From Bolinopsis microptera (Eukaryota > Ctenophora > Tentaculata > Lobata > Bolinopsidae): a stretch of 64,000 nt of DNA. The translations under genes were made by a program, and so were the position numbers. Shown here in pieces: positions 12,214-23,700 of the stretch. Under the pieces are notes generated by a model. It had not been told where the DNA came from. It was given only the letters and a program-made list of their open reading frames with translations, and searched no databases. Positions within the stretch are counted from its first letter, which is position 1; each line of letters begins with the position of its first letter. The stretch spans positions 2,481,675-2,545,674 of the forward strand of contig NC_087078.1 in assembly GCF_026151205.1 (NCBI RefSeq). The letters are read 5' to 3'.

Positions 12214-13431
12214 GGTAACATGCAGCATACTATGCCCTAATTAATAGTGTTTATATTATCATGTAAGGGATCTGTCAAAAGTTAATGTTGATTACTAATA
12301 TTAAATAATTCTAAATATGTACATTATTATAATTTTCAAGTAATATAATATACATTATCATACAATAGTATCAATGTTGTCAATTTTTACTTGACAAGAA
12401 GATCTGATTCGAATACATTCTTGAATCTTTGAAACTCTTTTTGAAAAAAACGATAACATGTATGCCGTATGGCAAAGAACAGTAGCGACTTAACAAAGTC
12501 ATATAAGAAGACTAGCATAAAACAACATGTCAGGAATCAAACAAAAGTTTATTTAAATTATTTGTATAGCAAATTTAAAGTCTATATTTCAAAGAATGGG
12601 AATTGGAGAGAAACATTGTTCAGCCTTGATACAATTAAGCCTATAAGTATCTCGAATTGGTACTTGAAGGTTTTAGCAGGTTTTATACCAGACTACTTGA
12701 AGTATGATACAGTAGACTTTGACATAATGCTACATTAAAGGGAAAATGTGAACACTGAACATGTACATTGTACCTGCATTTTATAGTAGAGGGCTGACAA
12801 AAAATATATGAGCACAAAAATTCAGACTGGGAAATTGCCCAATTTGACTATGCCCATGTGTGTTATATTCCTAAATAAGCAATGTGAGAGAAATGTGAGT
12901 GTATTTAAAAGCGGCCAAACACCAAAACCGTCTATCAATTGGCAAGGCAAATGACTTCATGTAATTATTGAAAATATAGACAAAAACTTTTTCAAAATTA
13001 GCATAAAATGTCATAATATGGCATAATTTTTTTATGGAGGAATTAAAAACCTTTGGGTAAATTGAAATTTACGCCATTTTAGGTCAAGGGGTACCCTAGT
13101 AATATTCTTGATCTTTTGGCAGGGCCCCTCCTCATTTAAGGGGGCAGGGGGGGTCTTCATGGAAATTTTCTCAAAATCGACTTTTTAGTTGTTTCTGATA
13201 GAGGGGAGTAATATCTATCAGATGCTTTTGATCTCGTGGAAAAATATCGTTCCTAGCCGAAATTATTGCTGGTCAAAGGTCAGCGCGTGTGTGTAATTGT
13301 ATTGCGCGAGCAATTTTTGATCGCGTGCCCTGAAAATCGAGTCTAAAAATCTATCTTCTCCTACATTTTTTGAGCAATCACCCTGAAACTTTCAGGATAT
13401 GTTCTAGGGATCATTTAGAAGAGATGAGCCA

Positions 13432-13572
13432 GGCAGAATTTTGAGATAGGCCTTTAAAAAAATTTTTATTCGATTTTGAAAATCGTGGACCTCGAAAAAT
13501 CATCAAAAAACGAGGTCCACGATTTTCAAAATTGAATAAAACAATTTAAAAGGCCCATCTCAAAATTCTGCC
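13432..13572. repeat. ~60-bp imperfect inverted repeat (hairpin)
   Basis: The arms run from GGCAGAATTTTGAGATAGGC to its complement ending at 13572. The inner half is almost perfect (GGACCTCG ... CGAGGTCC) around a ~15-nt AT-rich loop. It abuts the 5' truncation point of the Penelope-like element. Confidence 0.85.
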
Positions 13573-13576
13573 CGTC

Positions 13577-15290
13577 GCATATATATATAGTTAATGAAAG
13601 AGATTTAGAACATGGCCCGCCACACAGACCAGCATTCTGGGGTAGGTTGCGTGACGATATATACATGGCCTGGCCTGGTACTGTTGAGGAGCTTCTACAA
13701 TTTATGGAATGGCTCAATAGTATCCATCCGGACCTTGTGTTTACTTACGACTACTCTAAGGATGGTGTTGAGTTTTTAGACACCTATGTCTATGCTGTTG
13801 GCGATGTTATTCATACCAAACTTTACTCTAAGCCCAGTGACACCCACTGCTATCTCATCCCCACCTCATGTCATAGGAGCCATGTTCTCAAAAACATACC
13901 CTATGGTGTGGCGAGGCGAGTGAGGCAGAACAATAGTGAAGACACTAATTTCTTAGAGCAAAGGGAGGTATATACTGGTTACCTTGGAGCCCGTGGTTAC
14001 CATTCTAGTATTGTAGACGATGCTTTCAACAAATTTAGTGATATAACCAATAGGAAAAACTTGTATGCCCCTAAAAATAAGGATGAGACGACTACTTGTC
14101 TAATACTCATGGTGATGGATCAGAATCCAGCACTTCCCAACATGGGGAGCATTATTCACAAGTATAAGCACCTTCTTAATCTCGATCCAGCCTTGAAGAA
14201 GCTAGTACGTGCTGACAGTGTATTTGTAAGTCACCGAAAGAATCAAACTATCGGTGGCATGCTTGTACACAATAAGTATCGTGCTAGTGGAACTGTAAGC
14301 AGTGATAGAGATGGAGAAGCCACTGCTAGTCAATTTCTTGAACCAGACGCTGCAATATTGCCGGCTGTTCGGGAGGCTGACAATGCAGGGTGCCATGCCT
14401 GTGGAAAATGCTATGTTTGTAAGCAAAGTTTCCTGTCCCCTTGTTCCAAATTTAGTAGTCACCATTCTAAACAAGTTTTCCCTATTACTAAAATATATAT
14501 AACTTGTCAGAGTAATAACCTTATTTATTTAATGGAGTGTAGAACTTGTAAACAGTCGTATGTAGGATATACTACTTCTAATCTCCCTAAGAGATTTTCT
14601 AATCATAAGAGCCACATTAAGAAAGGTATCAGAAGTTGTAAGTTAGTAAATCACTTTTTAGATATTGATCATGATTTAGATTTTAGTTCAGTAGCCTTAT
14701 ATAACTCTTCACTTAGTACGCACCTTTCTGTTATTATAGTGGACGCTCTTGAATTTAAACCTGAAATAAGTCAAGCAGATAGGGAAAAGGCCATGGAAGC
14801 TAGAGAGGGGTTCTACCAGACCCAATTGAAAACCCTTGAGCGTTATGGGGGTATGAACACCCTCGATAGTAACCACATCCTTTTTAAATCCGCTGGAGCT
14901 TAGTGTTTAGTTTATTTATTTTATTTGACATGATCTCAGCCTATTAACCCGTGTTTAGTTTACAATATTGCTATCAGAGACGTGTTATATTCATTACTAT
15001 TTATGTATTTTTACTGCTTGATTCAGAGAAATCTAGCTTTTTCCGAGAAACTAATCTTTAATAGATTAGATAAAATGTACGCAGCCATTCCTTTCGTTTG
15101 ATTATTACTCAGTATATTTTAGTTTTGTACCGTTTTAAGTCACATAGTTTTGTACGTCTTCCTAAGACTTGTTTTCCTTTCCTAGTTTGTAAGTTATTTT
15201 AAAGATTTGTGAATATTCCAGTTGCTTTGTTGTGTAGTAGTGCTGGGGAAAAAACACGCTTTAAATATCAATGAATGTAAATATTGTTAA
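13577..15290 (+). mobile_element. 5'-truncated Penelope-like retroelement, copy 1
   Basis: Contains the 3' part of the RT-endonuclease frame (13587-14903) and about 390 bp of AT-rich 3' sequence whose exact end is uncertain. The 5' junction lies in a short (TA)n tract at 13580-13590 next to a hairpin. Its 3' flank shares landmarks such as CAGAGACGTG and TTTTCCGAGA with the second copy at 56641, which supports a common family. Confidence 0.8.
13587..14903 (+). pseudogene. Penelope-like RT (C-terminal part) plus GIY-YIG endonuclease
   Basis: The frame is open for about 438 codons but lacks the start and N-terminal RT motifs. It opens with HGPPHRPAFWGRLRDDIYMAW, where the Asp pair is the RT catalytic motif C; then VEFLDT, typical of Penelope RTs; then the thumb region. 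The C-terminal third has a Cys-rich knuckle (CHACGKCYVCK) and a GIY-YIG-type endonuclease (SYVGYTTSNLPKRFSNHKSH). These enzymes cut DNA and prime reverse transcription at the target. No internal stop is present, so the copy is young, but without the fingers and most of the palm it cannot be active alone. A start codon is not relevant for a truncated copy. Confidence 0.85.
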
Positions 15291-16531
15291 TTGACATTAG
15301 TGCCACAGTTTATGTGGTAAAAACAAATTTATGGTCAAACATTATATATCGTAGAAGGGCATGATTTACCCACATCACTAAGCATCTGGATGGATAATTA
15401 GCACACAAGGATAAACTGAGCTTTAAACATGACCACCAGCAATAGCATATAACCATAGCTCCAAAATAAATAAATTGCTCTACATAGAAACATCTGGCCT
15501 GATCTTATCACATTGTGGTCCCCTGGGGTTCGGTAAAGCCCTTACAGGCAACTGGGTCCTTTTACCAGCCACAATAAAACTAGTCATGCCAGTACTGTCA
15601 TAAACTGTAACCAACTATTTAAAAATAAGATATATTTTGCTAGAATTCTAAATTTTAAGCCATAGAGCAATCTTCTCAATTTTAAAATTTAAAAATAACA
15701 TTTTACCCTAACTATGATGTGGTGGCATTTCATACTTAACTAAAATTCAACTTTGAAAGTCAATAGATTATTAGTCACAACAAAATTATAGTTTAAGACA
15801 TCCATTTTGCATTGTGTTTCCAATATTAGAATTTATGATATGTATTGATTGAATAATTGGTAATAAATTTAACTTTTGTTTTATTAACTTTTGTTTTATT
15901 ATACATTATATGGATACTTTAGGTCCATGGTAGACTCCACGTACCCTTTGCTTTCTGTATTTCGATGGAGGGTAAAATAATGCTAACTATTAAGGTTTTG
16001 TTCATTTTAAAGCCATATCGATTTATTATACGCATGCCAAAAATTAAATGCGTAACTAAAATAGAAATTAAATTACAGAAGTTTTGAATTTTAGGGGTGT
16101 TTCTAAAGATCAGGGTCTAGCATATATTATATACGCCGATGTTATTTTCCCATCAGTTACATAACCGAGAAGGTTAGCACCGACCTCTCGATTGCAATCA
16201 GTCTCCGGATTGATCCAATGGAATGTCACGTCACAACTAACATTAATTCGTGGTGGGTCTTGAAAAAAGGGAGGTAGAACTGTCAAATATGAAATTGTTA
16301 CATCCTGTAGTTTCCAGTCGACAGATCAGGTCTATGTCAAGGGTTAAATTGACCAACATAAGAATCGGATTAAAAGAATTTGGGCCGACATTCTTGTTGA
16401 CCATTTTATTTTTACTATTAGCACTATATCAACTATTTTTCCGAAGAGTAATCTAAGTCAGTTAATTAAAATTACAACGCCATCTTTAATATAGGAATAT
16501 TAACTTGTATAAAGACACATGACCCTACAGA
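15291..16531. other. Stretch with no feature I can support
   Basis: AT-rich, short open frames only (for example 16250-16456, ending in a hydrophobic helix; no homology recognised). Confidence 0.45.
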
Positions 16532-16807
16532 ATGGCAATGATTAGAGTAATATTGCTGATAGCACTGCTCTCAGTAACAACTGTGCTCGGTGGTCCAGGT
16601 AAGAGCGGAACATTTTATATTACCACTATGATCACTGCTTATTACTACTGCTTTATGAGACATGTAGTTTCCATTAGTCAATCACAGTTTTCTCTTCAAA
16701 TTATGATTCTACGACCACTCATTTCAGGGGATTGCACCTCGAGGAGAATTGGCTGCTTCAGGGACGCTGCGGACAGAGCAATGAATAGAATAGAAATTAA
16801 ACAGTGA
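16532..16807 (+). CDS. Small secreted peptide, truncated WSC-like start
   Basis: Exon 1 (16532-16598) encodes a clear signal peptide (MAMIRVILLIALLSVTTVLG) and ends in a GTAAGA donor. Exon 2 (16728-16807) follows a TTTCAG acceptor and joins in phase. The mature part reads GDCTSRRIGCFRDAADRAMN, like the first strand of WSC or similar cysteine-rich domains (pattern GCFRD..DRAM), then stops after IEIKQ. The ~48-residue spliced product would carry only two cysteines, so it looks like the remnant or a short isoform of a longer secreted protein. The 129-bp intron is a multiple of three and has no stop, so the unspliced transcript is open too (91 codons). Family assignment is tentative. Confidence 0.5.
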   Translation: MAMIRVILLIALLSVTTVLGGPGKSGTFYITTMITAYYYCFMRHVVSISQSQFSLQIMILRPLISGDCTSRRIGCFRDAADRAMNRIEIKQ

Positions 16808-18437
16808 TTTTGGGCTAGTCGTTTGTTTTATACAACTCATCCTACCTAATTCATACAATCTAGCTAAATATTTAGCAATTATTGCTCCCCTCCGTAGGCG
16901 TAATCAACCATAATCAAGACCCAAACCCCCTTCCTGACAGCAATATTGTGTAATCATGGCCTGACCCCCGGCCACCCCCCCCCCCCCCCCCCCCCCCCTT
17001 TTTGACTTTTTTCCTTGGAAATAATTTTCTCTACGTTTCATGCTACCCTGATCATGATGAGCCGAAATCATTGTTATGATATCCAGCCAAGCACCTTTCA
17101 AACTACTTACTTTAGCAGCCGGATTAAAAAGGGGAGGGGGATAGATAAATGGAATATTCATCTAGAATCTAAATATCATTTCGAACACCTAAAAGACAGT
17201 TTTTTGCCCTTTTATCGTATTTCGACCTTCAATAATTTTCTAGCTCAAACACAAGGGTCCGTTTTGCCTTTCCAAGCTGAAATCAATCAAGTAAAAATAT
17301 TTCCGAAGTTCGAAAGTTTCCGAAATTCAAGTTTTCATGTTTTCTATCCCGATTTCAAAGTCCCCACCTCACCCTCGATATACGATCTTAGAGTCGAGGC
17401 TCCCCTTTGTAATTCGATCTCGGAGGGTAGGCCTCCCTATACAATACGATTTTGGAAGCGGGGAGACTGCCTTTCAATGTACATATCGAAAATGCAGAAT
17501 GACTCAGGCCGAAAATTTTAAAAGTTTTTAAGTCAAAAATTTTCCTCGAAACCACTTTTCTCCACAGTTCATGTCACCCTGATTATTATTAGCCGTAAAT
17601 ACTTTTCAGGACCTATCCCTTGAGAATTTTCCTGGAAATTAATGACTTTTCTGATTGATATCAGACCAATCACCTTCTAAACTACTTACTAAGTCGGATA
17701 TCCGATCAATTTCTAAATATTGTATCACTATCAGAGTGAAATTGAGTGGAATTTGAATTAAAATATTGTCAAATTGTTATTATTCTAGAGGGTAAAAAAG
17801 AAAATTTTGATAATGCGATTAACGACCAAAACCCCCTCCCGTAATCAACCGTAAGCATTTGGAAACCCCCTCCCCCTCGGCTGATTACATAATATGTGAA
17901 CGACTCTTAATGGGAAAATAGGTACCCCTATTTCTATTCAGGCGAGCGTGCTAAATCACTCTACAGTCGATCTTCGAGATTGTTCTAAAAGGGCCCCCGA
18001 CGGTTGTAACCAACTTCAATTGATGTATTTTCGGACGCTGATTCCGAATCACCCCCATGACATAGGGTTAAAATGCTCCCCTGACGAGATATTGGCGAAA
18101 AACTGTCTCGATCACGTGATATGACCGTATAAGAAAGTTAGTCCAATTTCTCGTTAGGGTTAGGGTTTCAGCATATGTTTTTGTTAAGGATAGGGTTAGG
18201 GTTAGGGTTGGGATCAGATTAGAGGGATAGAGTTTCGAAAAGTCGTTCAGAACCAGCTAAAGAACGGGTAAAAAAGTCACGTGACATAGGATGATTAATC
18301 ATCATCCTATTTCAGGCACAAATTTTAAGCTAAAACTTAAGTTTAAGCTTAAAATAACCGCAATAGCTTTATTAATTTGTTATGAAACAATGAAATGAAA
18401 TGAAATGAAATAAGGTATTTATATCCCGCTCATATGA
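16808..18437. repeat. Degenerate dispersed repeats with a poly(C) run
   Basis: Contains a C homopolymer at about 16975-16998 and blocks that recur at about 530-bp distance: TTTTCTC(T/C)AC(G/A)(T/G)TTCATG then CACCTGAT-like text then AAACTACTTACT, at 17025-17125 and 17545-17690. Text near 16900 (GTAATCAACC) recurs near 17840. This looks like old, diverged repeat DNA; the 168-codon frame at 17015-17521 lies in it and I do not believe it is a gene. Confidence 0.5.
18153..18212. repeat. Interstitial telomere-like TTAGGG repeats
   Basis: Two short runs, GTTAGGGTTAGGGTTT (from 18153) and ATAGGGTTAGGGTTAGGGTT (from 18190), separated by about 20 bp. TTAGGG is the metazoan telomere unit. The runs are short and imperfect. 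Confidence 0.75.
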
Positions 18438-18755
18438 TACGAAACCCCCCTTGTATCAAGAGAAGAACGTTGGTGCACCTACTGCTTTTTCGGCAAAGGG
18501 CTCAAGCCTATAGAGGACGAAAGTCACGTATTGATTGACTGTTTGCTCTACTCCTCAGTTAGGGAAAAATTCAATTTCCATCCCCAAAACATTACTGACC
18601 TAGTCGGTTTGCTCTCCAACAAAACTCTAGATCCTACCACACTCACTGCCACAGCAAGAGCAATCCATTCAATTCTCTCTGTGAATGAACAATATACAGC
18701 CTATTATAAGAGCCCAGATTTCCACTCAAATACTGGCAAGTGCATAATGCTATAG
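18438..18755 (+). pseudogene. 3' remnant of a LINE reverse transcriptase
   Basis: An open frame between stops carries WCTYCFFGKGLKPIEDESH, then CLLYSSVREKF: the C-x2-C...H...C zinc-knuckle typical of the extreme C-terminus of many LINE polymerases. Everything upstream (RT and endonuclease) is missing. A (GAAAT)n patch lies upstream at about 18387-18413 and TGTATCCT repeats lie downstream at about 18926-18950. Confidence 0.65.
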
Positions 18756-19370
18756 GACCTTAAAATAAAATTGAACCATACAAACTCGATTTATCTATTT
18801 TTCTAAAACTAGCATTATATAACATTTCTAAATTATCCCCACACACTTGTAAATAATTAGAATTGTGTAACTTAAATTATTTCAGAATTACAACTATTGT
18901 GTCCTCAATAAAGTAATCATCACTTTTGTATCCTTGTATCCTTGTATCCTATGATTAACCAACAACACAAGGAAGATGGTTAACCATGTCAGAGCGGCTG
19001 ACTGTGAGTGATGTGAGCAAATGTGTAAAAGTAAACTAAAGTATAACTCATCATAAGGCAAAGACAAAATTAAAACATCTTTTATTGTAAACCACACTAA
19101 ATAGAATAGTATGATGTATGATACTTAAAAACTTTAAATTAATTTTGACAAAAATTACTGAGGCAGCCAACCAACACGCGGCTTTATTTGTTTGATATGA
19201 TATGTTTTGATTAATATTAATAAATTGAAGTAATAGAAGTAGTAGCGAATATTTGTCGTTTCGCCCTTGCCCCTTATCAGAGCACAAAGGCTTTATCATT
19301 TTGTTGTATCGCGATGCGTTACTGTGCCGCGCACTCAATAAGGCTTCTCACAGGCTTCTCGCTAGATCGG
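18756..19370. other. Stretch with little content
   Basis: AT-rich; a three-copy TGTATCCT repeat at about 18926-18950 is the only feature. Small open frames here have no recognisable motifs. Confidence 0.45.
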
Positions 19371-19492
19371 CGTTGATTGACGGTGTCAACCCATCGAGAT
19401 CGTTGCTTTGCGAAGCAGAGCAAGGATCGACGATTGGTTGACGAAGCAAGAATGCTAGTTTGCGCGGCGCGTCGAAGCGGTGAAGTCCTCCA
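19371..19492. repeat. CpG-rich dispersed repeat, copy A
   Basis: Starts TTGATTGACGGTGTCAA and contains TCGAGATCGTTGCTTTGCGA and GCGCGGCGCGTCGAAG. It matches 27013-27110 on the other side of the copia element with some small indels. CpG-rich against an AT-rich background. Confidence 0.75.
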
Positions 19493-19989
19493 AGATCGGC
19501 GAGATGCGTTACTGTCCCTCGCCGAGCTCCGATGAATTGACATCGTCAATTAATCATAATTTTGAAGTACAATCGAAATTAGCTTTTATCTCCTTTGAGT
19601 TATTAATTAATACCAAAATTTTAAACTCGTTTTCCTAAAACTTGTTTTCCTTTGTCATACGTTGTATGACTCCCCCTGTATCGTCAGTGAAACGACCGTG
19701 GGTGTCACAACGTGATACAAGTTTTCCTATAAAAATAATTGCTCTAACCAGAGCCCTCTCGCTTGCAGTAGCGCGCGTCACGCAGTACGCGTATACACAT
19801 GGCTATGTGAATTAAAATAACTATTATTAAAGGTCCACCTGAGCTAATTAAATATGTGAATATAAGAATCTTATAGCTCATATATTACACCTATACTAAT
19901 GCGTTTATCAGGAATATAATTACTTCACCTATAGCATGCTAGTCGATTAGTAGTTTTCTCTATGATATAATACAAAAACTCCAAAATTG

Positions 19990-20061
19990 GCCGCACCGCG
20001 CATCAAATAATGCGCCACACCGCGCATCCAATAATGCGCCACACCGCACATCCAATAATGC
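19990..20061. repeat. Three-copy ~26-bp tandem repeat
   Basis: Units of the form GCCACACCGCGCATCCAATAAT repeated three times with minor changes. Confidence 0.8.
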
Positions 20062-20333
20062 TTCTTGCAACCATTCGTTAGATCGGTGAAATGCGCTATT
20101 GCATACTGGGCCTCCCCGAACTGCAAAGAATTTACATCGTCAAATAAGAAAAAAAGTATAAAAATATAATAGGGATTGACTTGCCACTCACTGCAACCCC
20201 TTTTGATCTTGCACTAAGCGCGTGGTAGCTGCCTGGTTTGTGGTGGAGTGCGCGCTTCGCGTGCACGAGAGAGGTATACAACGTGTAGCAAGGATTGAGG
20301 CGTCTAGTAATTAAAATTAAATATTAGCCGAGC

Positions 20334-20634
20334 TGTTATTACTGTTCACACCTTTCTCTCTCTTTCGTGACAGAATACTTCTAACCGTGTTTACCCTTTC
20401 TAGCAATGACTACCAAAGAAGGATAACCGATTGGACTGGGGAGGAGTGGAACATTGGCAGCACACTACCGTCCAATCGGTAAGTATTTACAATGTTTAGT
20501 TATTAGGTATATATTTGGAATTGGTTTAATTTGGTTGTAAAGTTATTCTATTATGTAATAAAGTATTGTGTTTTACAGGTTTTGTACATACGACAATTAC
20601 TGGTTTTAATTGGTCAACTAAGAGTCATCTAACA
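20334..20634 (+). repeat. 5' LTR of the copia element
   Basis: 301 bp, TG...CA boundaries. It contains a TATA-like GTATATATTT near 20506, an AATAAA at 20557-20562, and a consensus splice donor (GTAAGT at 20479) and acceptor (TTTTACAG ending 20578) that bracket a 100-bp segment. Confidence 0.95.
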
Positions 20635-20770
20635 GTGATAGCAGGAAGCAGGACGATCTACCCGACGACCTAACAACTGTGGAACTTTTGGTTTCTTTTG
20701 AGAGACATTGAGAGACAGTTTAGAGTTTTTTTAGAGACACTTTGGGAGTTTTTTGAGTCAAACTGTAATC

Positions 20771-23700
20771 ATGAGTCTTCGTGAGATACCTGTGTTAGAC
20801 GATAGCGCTGACTACAGCACGTGGAAGAAAAAAGTGCTCATATGGCAGCTTGGAACTGCAGCATCAGTGAAACAGCAAGCAAGTAAACTTATCATGAACA
20901 TGAAAGGGAAACCACAGGAGGTTTCTATAAACATACCAATAGATGTTCTAGGAGCTGAAGATGGAGTTGTTAAACTCATTGCTGAACTGGACAAACTGTA
21001 CAAGAAGGACGGTACTCAGTCTTTATTTAAGGCGATAGACGACTTTGAGAGATATAGAAGAGGAGATGGAGAAGATATCGACAACTACATCTTGGAATTC
21101 CAGCGGAGGTATCAGATCCTTAAACAGCTGAGAGAAAACAAAGAGCTCTATGATGATATGATATTAGCGTATAGACTGTTAAATCAGGCTAGCCTAAACG
21201 ATGAACAGGCCAGATTAGTTAGAGCTACTTGTACTAGTACATTATCTTATAACTTGATGCAAGAACAGTTAAAAAGGACATTCGGAGATGGATTTACAAG
21301 GAATGAGAATCAATCCAGTCTGCCTTTCAAAAGTACTCCAATGGAGGTGGTAAAGCAGGAACCCGTCTTTCTAACTGAGGATCAGCAAATGGGGTCTGAC
21401 GTGCACTGGACCAGAAATGGGGATCATCAAAGAAACTTCACTGGTCAACCTATGAGAGGGGAAAACAGATATAACCCTTACGGTCAGAATAGAGGGCAGT
21501 CTAGATTCAACCCATATACACAGAAACGAGGACAAAAGTCTTACATGAGGGGGAGCAGTAACCAAAGGATCAGTTGTTTCATATGCCATCAACCAGGTCA
21601 TGTTGTCGCTGAGTGTTCTTTTAACACATTCGCTAAATCTCATCAAAAACAAGATGATGAGTCTCGCAGAAAGGTCTACGCTTTATTTGAATCAGATTTT
21701 TCACTTCCAGATTGCGAAGAAGAGATAATTTACTTAACAGGTGAATGTACGAACAAAGCGTTGATAGATACAGGGGCATGTGCAACCATCTGTGGAAAGG
21801 AGTGGTTTACGGTGTATGAAAGCTCTTTGACTACAGAAGAGAGGAAACTGATACAGACTGAGACTACTGAAAGGACATTTCGATTTGGAGATGGTAAGCC
21901 AGTGAAGTCGATTGCTTTGAAAACTATACCTATTAACCTTTGCAACAAAGATATGTTTTTGAAAACATACGTGGTGACGAACGATATTCCTCTTTTGCTA
22001 GCGAAGCAAACCATGACGAAAATGGGTATGGTACTAGACATGGAAAATATGACCCTAAAAATAAAAGACAGCAAAACACTGGAGAAGTTGCGGAGTACAA
22101 AATCGGGTCATGTAGCTGTGCCGATTGCACGTTGTGGAGATGGGCAAGAAAGTGGAGTAACTTATCAAGTGTCTGAAGAGCAAGACTGTGGAAAAACTGC
22201 TGACTTTTATCACCGTTACTACGCTCATGCATCAGCTGCAAAGATAGGTAAAGTCATCAAAAACGCAAAGTTGAAAGATGGTAATAAGATCATAGAGGAG
22301 CTTGAGAAGATTGATCAAACATGTGATTTTTGCTTGAAGTACAAGACTAGATCTATTCCGAAGAGGAAAGTGGGAATCCCTCAAGCTTCTATTTTTAATG
22401 AAGTCGTTGCTATGGACTTAAAAATTATAAATGATGAGGTGACTTTACTACATATGGTTGATACCGTAACAAGGTATTCTGTGGCAGCTCGAGTGATCAG
22501 CAAGGAAGCTCAAGAAATACTTGATAAGGTATTTAAGCATTGGATATCCATATTTGGACCACCATCGACCTTCATATCAGATAATGGAGGAGAATTTGTA
22601 AATGATTGTTTTAACCAAGCTTGCTCAGTACTGAACATCAAGATTCAGACATCGCCAGCGTATTCACCTTGGTGCAATGGGATTGTAGAACGACACAACG
22701 GCATCTTGGGATGCATGATAAAATCTTTGTTAGAAGAAATGAGATGTGATCCTGAAATTGCTATAGCGTGGTCTGTTAGTGCTAAAAATTCTCTGAGTAA
22801 TACATACGGATTCAGCCCTCACCAACTAGTATTCGGAACAAACCCAAGGGTTCCTGGAATCATGGAAGAAAATATGACTCCTGGAACATTAAACCATGAA
22901 GGTGTTCTCAAAATAGTCAGTGATCACCTCAACGCTCTCTCTCTGGCTAGACTGAAGTTTGTTGAATTAGAAGCTAACGACAAGCTCAAGAGAGCACTCC
23001 AACAGAGGATATTTCCGCAAGCTAACTATAGATATTGCAGTGGCGATCTCGTGTACTTCAAGAGAAGTAAAAAGTTCTGGTATGGACCAGCAACAGTAAT
23101 AGGACAGGTTGCTAATCAAGTTCTGATCAAGCACGGGGGTCACATCGTGAGAGTGCATCCGTGTAAGGTGGTTCTTAAATCTAGAGCAAAAGAACAAATT
23201 GAAGGAAGTGGTGCAACCTTGCAGGGCCAGGGGGATGTTGGTAAGCCTACTATAATCTCCGAGTCGGATTATCGAGCAGCAGTGGAGGAAGTTAGGCCTG
23301 GGGAAAATACTACTCAGTCTATAGACTTTGATGATATAGAAGATGAGGACGAGGAGGTCCCAGTAACAACTGTTCAAACATTGGTAGAAGATAGGGCTCA
23401 ATCTATAGAATATCATGACACAGTGAATGTAGATGACACAGCGAATATAGATGTGTCTTCTATAACAGATGTCTCAGCTGAAGCCACAGAAACGGAAACC
23501 TCGACGGAGGTAGATGAAGCTAATACAGAAACAGACAACTCAATCTGGAATAGTATATCTGGGGATTCTACAAAAATCCGACTGATTAGAGGAGATGTGA
23601 TACGTTTTAGATCTGAGGATGAGGAACCTTGGAAATACGGAATGATTGAGAAGAGAGCTGGCAAGACGTCAGAATGTTCGAGAAATTCATTTCAAATCGA

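Larger units (their letters stand above)
9712..13431. other. Gene-poor AT-rich stretch
   Basis: No gene I can support. It holds short (GA)n runs near 9722, 9865 and 10096, a degenerate repeat at 10680-10875, and a compact hairpin with a T-run at 12157-12213. The 89-codon frame at 12469-12738 has an ordinary-looking Lys/Tyr-rich translation but no recognised motif or neighbours. Confidence 0.45.

Noticed and set aside
12469-12738. 89-codon frame with an ordinary amino-acid mix
   Set aside because: No homology recognised, no splice sites or promoter, in AT-rich DNA where such frames arise by chance.
17015-17521. 168-codon plus-strand frame
   Set aside because: Lies in degenerate repeat DNA, with an internal duplicated structure and no motif.
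20635-20660. tRNA primer-binding site of the copia element
   Set aside because: The bases after the LTR (GTGATAGCAGGAAGCAGG) did not match any tRNA 3' end or initiator-tRNA internal segment I could recall with confidence, so I did not annotate it.
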